A program made the position numbers and the translations under genes. A DNA stretch of 64,000 bases, from positions 1,507,410 to 1,571,409 of the forward strand of contig NZ_BLLN01000002.1 in the NCBI RefSeq assembly GCF_011170125.1. The letters run 5' to 3'. Below are positions 57,546 through 64,000 of this stretch, piece by piece. Below the pieces are notes generated by a model. That model saw only the letters and a program-made list of their open reading frames with translations. It had not been told where the DNA came from and did no database searches. How positions within the stretch are numbered: the first letter of the stretch is position 1; every line of letters starts with the position of its first letter. This DNA is from Streptomyces diastaticus subsp. diastaticus (GTDB lineage: Bacteria; Actinomycetota; Actinomycetes; Streptomycetales; Streptomycetaceae).

Positions 57546-60201
57546 ATGGACGAGTACGCGGGACGGGTCCTCGCCGACCGCTACCGCCTGCCGCTTCCTC
57601 CGGCGGGCTCCTTCGAGCTGTCCGAGACCCCGGCCTTCGACTCCTACAGCGGCCAGGAGGTCCTGGTCCGCCAGGTGCTGCTGCCCGAGGTGGTCGACGC
57701 CGAGGTCCTCGACGGGCAGGGCGGTACGCACGACTACGCCGAGGCCGCCCCGCCCGGCGCCCGCGCCACCCACCCGCCGGCCGGCCGACCCCGCGGTGCG
57801 CCGCGCCATGGAGGCCGCCCAGGCCGCCGCACGCATCCCCGACCACCCCCGGCTCGACCAGGTCTTCGACGTCTTCGCCGAGGACGGTTCGCTGTGGATC
57901 GTCAGTGAGGCGGTGCCCGCCCGCCCCCTCGCGGCCCTGCTCGCCGAGCGGCCGCTGACGCCGTACCGCGCCGCCGAGGTCGCCGCCGACGTGCTGACCG
58001 CCCTGCGGGTGCTGCACGCCCACGGCTGGGTGCACCGCAACATCACCGCCCGGACCGTGCTGGTCTGCGACGACGGCCGCGTCATGCTCACCGGGCTGGC
58101 CGCCGGCGCCGCCGAGGAGGCGCTCTGCGGCTACGACCCGGTCCCGGCCCCCGAGGAGGAGCCCGAGGGCACCGACGGGCCCGAGCCGCGGGCGGAGCCC
58201 GTCGCCGGGCCCCGGCCCGCACTGCCCGCCCCGGCCGGGACACGGCCCCTCGCCCCCGAGCCCGAGGACCGCGACGCCCTGCCCCCGGGTACGGATGCCC
58301 GCGCCGCCCGCGCCGGGGCCATCGCCGCCTACCGCGCCGGGGCGTCGCGCGCCGCCGCCCGGCTCGACGAGGAGCAGCGCCGCCGCCTCGGCGCGCCCCC
58401 CGGGCCGGAGCCCGAGCCCGCGCCGCCCGCCGAGGAACCCGAGGAGTGGGCGCCGGGCCGGATAGCCGACCCGTACGGCGTCGGCGCCCGCGAGGAGGGC
58501 CGGGCGTGGCACGGCGCCACCCCGCGCCCCCGCGACCCGGCCGGGGGCGAGCGGGACCGCGACGAGGAGCGGCCCCGGCTCCCCTACCAGGACCACCCCG
58601 AGCCCTACGGGACCCCGCGCCCCGCCCCCGAACAGCGCCCCGGCGACCCGTACGCCCTGCCGCCGGGTCTGCACCCCGAGACGCTCGCCCCGGGCGACGT
58701 GGAGCCCTCGCCCTACGCCGACCACGTCGTCCTGCCGAGCCCGGGCAACCTGCCCGTCGCCGCCGTCCCGTACGTGCCCGAGCAGGCGGCGGTGGAGCTG
58801 GAGAAGCCCGCGCCGGCGAGCTGGGACGAGGTCATGGCGGCGCCCCGGGCCGCCGGCGGCCCGGACACCCCGCTGGAGGCCGAGCGGGCGCGGCAGGCCC
58901 GGATGACCGTGGTCGGGGCCGTCACCGAGCGGTGGGCGCCCGAGCAGGCCGGGCCCGTGCACGACCGGTGGCAGCTCGCGGCGCCGGTCGGGCCCGCCGC
59001 CGACCTGTGGGCGCTGGGCGCGCTGCTCTTCCGCACCGTGCAGGGCCACGCGCCCTACCCGGAGGAGAGCGTCGCCGAACTGGTCCAGATGGTCTGCGCC
59101 GAGCCGCCCGCCTTCGCCGAGGAGTGCGGCCCGCTCCGGCCGGTCGTGGAGTCGCTGCTGCGGCAGGACCCCACCGAGCGCCCCGACTTCGAGGAGCTGA
59201 GCGGCTGGCTGCGCTCCCTGGTCCGTTCGGCGCCCGAGCCCGACGCCGGACGCGACATCGTCGCCGCCCCGCCGCACGAGCCGCGCAAGCTCCCGGAGAA
59301 GCGCCGCCGGGGCGAGCTGGTCCGCCGCCGGGGCAGGCGGCGCCGGGCCGCCGCGCCCACGCCGCCCGCCCGCGAGGAACGGCCCGCGCCCCCGGCCCGG
59401 GCGGAGTTCGCCGACGGCGCCGACCTCGACAGCGCGTACAGCGCGCCCAGGGCCCGGGGCCGGCAGGCGCGGGCGCCCAGGGAACGGGGCGAGCCGAAGT
59501 CGCTCGGCCGGACCCTGTTGCTGAGCATCCTCGGCGGGGTGACCCTGGTCGTCGTGGCGGCCGTGCTGTTCCTGCCCAAGGAGGGCGAGGACGAGGGCCC
59601 CGCCGCGCCGCCCGCGCCCAGCGGCAGCCGCGAGACCCCGCCCGCCGCATCGCCGGCCCCCGGCGCGGGCACCTCGCCCGACGGCGGCCAGTCCGGCCCT
59701 TCCGAGGGCGGGAGCGAGGAGCCGCCCGCCGACGGGGACGCCCCCGAGGCCGCCGACGGCTTCGCCCTGCGCGAGGACGCCGAGGGCTTCCGGGTCGCGG
59801 TGGCCAAGGGGTGGCAGCGGCAGGCCAAGAACGGCCGGGGCCAGGTCGTCTACACGAACGGCACCTTCGAGCTGCTGGTCGTCCCCGGCCGCGACACGAC
59901 GAGCCGCTACGGCGACGACCCCCTCGACTACCAGCTCCAGCACGAGCGCGAACTGGACCCGTACCGCGCCTCCTCCTGGACCACCTCGCAGAACCTGCGG
60001 CGGATCGACGTCGGCGGCCGGGCCATGGCCGAGGGCACCTTCACCTGGGAGTCCGCGGGCGGCACCGAGCTGTACGTCCGCAACCTCGCGATGCTGGTCG
60101 GCGACCGCTACCACGTCGTCCAGGTGCGCGGCCCCGACGCCGAACGCGACCAGGTGGAGCGCCTGTTCGAGCAGGCGTCGGGCAGCTACACCCCGAAGTG
60201 A
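57546..60201 (+). pseudogene. Transmembrane pseudokinase with sensor domain, frameshifted
   Basis: From the ATG 57546 (MDEYAGRVLADRYRLPLPPA) the product follows the kinase fold, but at 57768-57775 the sequence ACCCACCC shifts the frame; removing one ACCC restores ATRRPADPAVRRAMEAAQ and an open frame to 60201 (about 883 aa). No glycine loop is visible, VAVK is VLVRQV, HRD is HRNITARTV and DFG is TGL, so it is a pseudokinase. A ~280-residue Pro/Glu/Arg-rich insert splits the C-lobe (ADLWALGALLFRTVQGHAPY). A membrane helix (TLLLSILGGVTLVVVAAVLF) and a domain like that of the preceding kinase follow. Confidence 0.82.
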
Positions 60202-60586
60202 CGGGTGCCCCCGGGTCTGGTCGGCCACGGCCCCGGTGCGGACACCGAGCCCCCGCCCCGGACACCCGGCCGCCCGGGCCGCGACCCGAGCGCGAGCCGG
60301 GGCGCTCGCCGGTCCGAAGGCCCGGTACGCGCTCGCCGGCCCGGTCGCGGTGGTCCTGAACGGCGGGGAGCGGCGGGCACAGGAGAAGGGGCCGCGGAGC
60401 GGCTTGAAGCCCTGCGCGCCGGCGCATCCGCACCTCACCCGTAAGCGAGTTCTCCGGCCTCCTCGGCAGTGTCGAGCCGCTGATCAGCGCATATGTGCCA
60501 GTGACCGCTGGCGCGATGTGAGGGCGGGGTGAAACGTACTTACCGGCGGGTACCAAAAAGCGTCGGGTGGCCGTACGCTCACGCTC
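60202..60586. other. Intergenic region upstream of the succinate-semialdehyde dehydrogenase gene
   Basis: These 385 bases hold no convincing gene. Two inverted repeats near the downstream gene stand out: GCCAG-N6-CTGGC (60497-60512) and TACC-N4-GGTA (60541-60552). GCGCTCGCCGG occurs twice, about 30 bases apart, near 60300 and 60330. Confidence 0.45.
60541..60579 (+). promoter_or_regulatory. Promoter and possible TetR-type operator of the aldehyde dehydrogenase gene
   Basis: TACGCT (60574-60579) is a -10-like hexamer seven bases before the ATG at 60587, with no ribosome site, so a leaderless mRNA is possible. TTACCGGCGGGTACC (60540-60554) just upstream is a near-palindrome of the kind bound by TetR-family regulators. 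Confidence 0.4.
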
Positions 60587-62203
60587 ATGACGGAGACGCA
60601 GGCCACCGGTGCGCGCACCGGCACCAACCCTCTCGCCCCGGCCCCCGAGGGGACCCGCACCGCGGCCGACGTGGTGACTCCCCAGGTGGTCGCGCAGCTC
60701 ACCCGCGACGTGGTGGGCTCCGGCCGGACCGCCAACCACGCGCCGTTCACCGGCGAGAAGCTGGCCGACCTGCCGGAGTCGACGCCCGAGGAGGTCGCGG
60801 ACGCCTTCGCGCGCGCCCGCGCCGCCCAGGAGGCATGGGCCGCCACCCCCCTCGCCCGCCGCGCCGCCGTGCTGCTGCGCTTCCACGACCTGGTGCTCGC
60901 CCGCCAGGCCGAGGTGCTCGACCTCATCCAGGTGGAGACCGGCAAGGCCCGGCTGCACGCCCACGAGGAGGTGCAGGCCGTCGCGCTGGCCGCCCGCCAC
61001 TACGGCCGCAAGGCCCCCTCGTACCTGCGCCCCAAGCGGCACACCGGCGCCGTCCCCGTCCTGACGAAGATCACCGAACTGCGCCAGCCGCGCGGCGTCG
61101 TCGGCCAGATCGTGCCGTGGAACTACCCCTTCGAACTCTCGGTCGGCGACGCCCTGCCCGCCTTCGTCGCGGGCAACGCCGTGGTGATGAAGCCCGACAC
61201 GGAGACCGCGCTGACCGCCCTGTGGGGCCGGGACCTGCTCGTCGAGGCGGGGCTGCCCGCCGAGGTGTTCCAGGTGGTCCTCGGCGAGGGCCAGGTCGTC
61301 GGCACCGAGGTCGTCCGCCACGCCGACTACGTCTCGTTCACCGGTTCCACCACCACCGGCAAGATCGTCGCCCAGCGCGCCGCCGCCCGGCTGATCGGCT
61401 GCTCGCTGGAGCTGGGCGGCAAGAACGCCATGCTGGTGCTGGAGGACGCCGACATCGAGAAGGCCGCGGCCGGAGCCGTCCGGGCCTGCTTCTCCTCCGC
61501 CGGGCAGCTCTGCATCTCCATCGAGCGGCTGCTGGTCCACGAGTCGGTCGCCGACGCCTTCCTGGAGCGGTTCACCGCCCTCACCAAGGCGATGAGGCTC
61601 GGCAACTCCCTCGCCTACGGCGCCGACATGGGCTCCCTCGCCGGCGAGCGCCAGTTCGAGGCGGTCCGCACCCACGTCGAGGAGGCCGTCGCCAAGGGCG
61701 CCGAGGTCCTGGCCGGCGGGCAGCCCCGGCCCGACATCGGCCCGTACTTCTTCGAGCCGACCATCCTGGACGGCGTCGAGGAGGCCATGGCGGTCTGCAA
61801 GGACGAGACCTTCGGCCCGGTCGTCTCCGTCTACCGCTTCCGCGACGAGGAGGAGGCGATCACCCGCGCCAACGCCACCTCCTTCGGCCTCAACTCCAGC
61901 GTCTGGACCAAGGACGGCCGCCGCGGCCGGGCCCTCGCCGCCCGCCTGCGCACCGGCACCGTCAACGTCAACGAGGCGTACGCCTCCGCCTACGGCTCGG
62001 TGCAGGCGCCGATGGGCGGCATGAAGGAGTCCGGGATCGGGCGACGGCACGGCTCCGAGGGCATCCTCAAGTACACCGAGCCGCAGACCGTCGCCCACCA
62101 GCGGCTGCTGCCGATGGCCCCGTCCTTCGGCATGGACGACGCCACGTACGCCGCGTTCATGACCCGCAGCCTGCGCGCCATGAAGGCGTTCCGCCTGCGC
62201 TGA
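60587..62203 (+). CDS. Succinate-semialdehyde dehydrogenase (NADP+), GabD2 type
   Basis: This aldehyde dehydrogenase oxidises succinate semialdehyde, linking GABA breakdown to the TCA cycle. IVPWNYPFELSVGDALPAFV, SFTGSTTTGKIV, the catalytic glutamate in LELGGKNAMLV and the cysteine in SSAGQLCISIERL are present; SSADH-typical HGSEGILKYTEPQTVAHQRL ends the domain. At 538 aa it has an N-terminal extension of ~35 residues, as do the actinobacterial GabD2 proteins. The substrate is assigned by family likeness. It is preceded by a -10-like element with no ribosome site. Confidence 0.88.
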   Translation: MTETQATGARTGTNPLAPAPEGTRTAADVVTPQVVAQLTRDVVGSGRTANHAPFTGEKLADLPESTPEEVADAFARARAAQEAWAATPLARRAAVLLRFHDLVLARQAEVLDLIQVETGKARLHAHEEVQAVALAARHYGRKAPSYLRPKRHTGAVPVLTKITELRQPRGVVGQIVPWNYPFELSVGDALPAFVAGNAVVMKPDTETALTALWGRDLLVEAGLPAEVFQVVLGEGQVVGTEVVRHADYVSFTGSTTTGKIVAQRAAARLIGCSLELGGKNAMLVLEDADIEKAAAGAVRACFSSAGQLCISIERLLVHESVADAFLERFTALTKAMRLGNSLAYGADMGSLAGERQFEAVRTHVEEAVAKGAEVLAGGQPRPDIGPYFFEPTILDGVEEAMAVCKDETFGPVVSVYRFRDEEEAITRANATSFGLNSSVWTKDGRRGRALAARLRTGTVNVNEAYASAYGSVQAPMGGMKESGIGRRHGSEGILKYTEPQTVAHQRLLPMAPSFGMDDATYAAFMTRSLRAMKAFRLR

Positions 62204-62331
62204 CCTCCGGCGCCGGAAGAGCCCGGCGCCCCGCACACCCCCGCCGCGCGCGAGGGCCCGCCACCCGGCACGGGACGGCCGGACGGGCCCGCGTGCCGGC
62301 CGGCCGCGCCCGTACGAACCGAGGAGTGCCC

Positions 62332-64000
62332 ATGTCACAGGAGAGCTCTGCCCAGAGCCGGGACGTCACCCCGGAGCCCGCCGCGACGGCGCCCCCGACG
62401 GCCGAGGGCGGGTACGACTACGACGTGCTGGTCGTCGGCTCCGGCTTCGGCGGGGCCGTCTCCGCCCTCCGGCTGACCGAGAAGGGGTACCGCGTCGGCG
62501 TCCTGGAGGCCGGGCGCCGCTTCACCCGCGCGTCCCTGCCGCGCAGTTCCTGGGACCTGCGGAACTACCTGTGGGCCCCGGCCCTCGGCCTCTTCGGCAT
62601 CCAGCGCATCCACCTGCTCGGCAACGTCATGGTGCTGGCCGGCGCGGGCGTAGGCGGCGGCTCCCTCAACTACGCCAACACCCTCTACGTGCCGCCCGAG
62701 CCCTTCTTCACCGACCCCCAGTGGGGCGCCATCACCGACTGGCAGGACGAGCTGAAGCCGTACTACGACCAGGCGAGCAGGATGCTCGGCGTGCGGCTCA
62801 ACCCGACCACCACGCCCTCCGACGTCCACCTCAAGGCGGCCGCCGAGAAGATGGGCTTCGGCGACACCTTCCACATGGCGCCCGTCGGGGTCTTCTTCGG
62901 AGACGGCAAGGACGCCGAGGGGACGAGCCGCGCCAGGCCCGGCGAGGAGGTCGCCGACCCGTACTTCGGCGGGGCCGGTCCCTCACGGCGGGCCTGCAAC
63001 GAGTGCGGCGAGTGCATGACGGGCTGCCGTCACGGCGCCAAGAACACCCTGAACGAGAACTACCTCTACCTCGCCGAGAAGGCCGGCGCCACCATCCACC
63101 CGATGACCTCCGTCGTCGCCGTCACCGAGGACTCCCGCGGCGGCTTCGCGGTGCGCACCCTGCCGACCGACGCCAAGCGCAAGGGCCGCGGCCGCACCTT
63201 CACCGCCCGCCGCGTCGTGCTCGCCGCCGGGACCTACGGCACCCAGACCCTGCTGCACCGGATGAAGGACACCGGGCTGCTCCCCCGCCTCTCCGACAAG
63301 CTCGGCACGCTCACCCGGACCAACTCCGAGGGACTGGTCGGCGCGCAGACCACCGACCGCCGCTACCGCAAGGCGCACGGCGCCGAGAAGGCCGACTTCA
63401 CCAAGGGTGTCGCCATCACCTCCTCGGTGCACCCCAACGACTCCACCCACATCGAGCCGGTCCGCTACGGCAAGAAGTCCAACGCCATGGGCGGCCTCAC
63501 CATCCTCCAGGTGCCGTACGCGGAGAACTCCTCGCGGGTCGCGGGCTTCCTCGCCAACTGCGCCAGGCACCCGCTGCTGGTGATCCGGTCGCTCTCCAAC
63601 CGCCGCTGGTCGGAGAGGACCATCATCGGCCTGGTCATGCAGTCCCTGGACAACTCCCTGACCACCTACCGCAAGCCGAAGGGCATCGGCAAGGGCCTGC
63701 TCACCGCCCGGCAGGGCCACGGTGCGCCCAACCCGACGCAGATCAAGGAGGCCGGGGAGGCGGCCACCGCCATCGCCGAGGAGATCAACGGCTTCGCCGG
63801 GTCCAACATCGGCGAGCTGATCGGCACCCCGCTCACCGCGCACTTCCTCGGCGGCTGCCCCATCGGCGCCACCGCCGACGAGGGCGTCGTCGACCCGTAC
63901 CACCGGCTCTACGGCCACCCCGGCATCACCGTGGTCGACGCTCGGCGGTCTCCGCCAACCTCGGCGTCAACCCCTCGCTGACCATCACCGCGCAGGCCGA
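62332..64000 (+). CDS. GMC-family oxidoreductase (cholesterol-oxidase-like), frameshifted near the 3' end and cut by the window
   Basis: This is an FAD enzyme of the glucose-methanol-choline group, similar to mycobacterial ChoD. The dinucleotide motif is VLVVGSGFGGAVSALRL, then VLAGAGVGGGSLNYANTLYV, a cysteine motif CNECGECMTGCRHGAKNTL and LGGCPIGATADEGVVDPYHR. At about 63940 the reading goes from HPGITVVDA into RRSPPTSASTPR and stops at 63981; adding one G (GACGGCTCG) gives VVDGSAVSANLGVNPSLTIT, the family ending, open to the window edge. So one G is missing, or the allele is broken. GAGGAG precedes the ATG. Confidence 0.85.

Noticed and set aside
57768..57775. Programmed ribosomal frameshift in the pseudokinase
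   Set aside because: There is no slippery heptamer or following pseudoknot that I can see; a simple 4-base duplication explains it better.
57546..57908. A separate short protein made from the first part of the pseudokinase gene
   Set aside because: The sequence after the ACCC duplication loses protein character in this frame, while the +1 frame continues the kinase-like domain. It is one broken gene.

Overview
The window is a stretch of Streptomyces chromosome. The evidence is very high GC with strong G/C in third codon positions, GTG starts, GTGA/ATGA overlaps, and developmental genes that I recognise as whiD and bldM. The gene order alr - tsaE - tsaB - rimI - tsaD - groES/groEL - whiB-type gene - sigD-type sigma factor - guaB - guaB3 - cholesterol-oxidase-like gene is the same backbone I remember for the Mycobacterium tuberculosis Rv3409c-Rv3423c region, so most of it is conserved actinobacterial core.

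Layout. 1-7.1 kb: end of the S10/spc/alpha ribosomal cluster (secY 3' end, adk, map, infA, rpmJ, rpsM, rpsK, rpoA, rplQ, truA), with strong hairpins between sub-blocks. 7.1-9.3 kb: a membrane protein facing the rplM-rpsI operon. 9.6-20.3 kb: sugar and cofactor metabolism (glmM, a secreted C39-like protein, coaA, a MOSC protein, glmS, a GlxA-type regulator, gap, acpS, nnr). 20.4-23.4 kb: a small accessory patch with a secreted protein, out-of-frame coding remnants, a 123-aa orphan and an XRE/DUF397 pair. 23.7-28 kb: a beta-phosphoglucomutase/GH65 disaccharide phosphorylase operon facing a secreted M23 protein. 28.3-35.8 kb: alr, a lipase-like hydrolase and the t6A genes tsaE, tsaB, rimI, tsaD, interrupted by a 69-aa ORF under a probable iron box and by a degenerate L,D-transpeptidase-like protein. 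35.9-40.8 kb: a DUF5709 protein, an ArsR-MFS pair, a THUMP-like methyltransferase and a polysaccharide deacetylase lipoprotein. 41.2-45.4 kb: groES-groEL behind two CIRCE operators, an SDR and a LysR regulator.

45.4-46.4 kb is gene-free and repetitive: a 127-bp tandem repeat that begins inside the LysR stop region, then a pentanucleotide-periodic tract. 46.4-51.5 kb is the development and purine block: whiD, bldM behind a textbook sigma-BldN promoter, an ECF sigma factor of the SigD/ShbA type, guaB and guaB3. 51.5-64 kb holds an NDP-sugar dehydrogenase lacking its catalytic cysteine, glpD, a membrane Ser/Thr kinase followed by a related pseudokinase with a frameshift, a succinate-semialdehyde dehydrogenase and a GMC oxidoreductase that is also frameshifted near its end.

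The least ordinary items are the kinase/pseudokinase tandem with a shared extracytoplasmic domain, the iron-box-controlled 69-aa ORF, the active-site-less YkuD-like and UDP-sugar-dehydrogenase-like proteins, and the LysR-tail tandem repeat. I found no tRNA, rRNA, CRISPR array, transposon or prophage.
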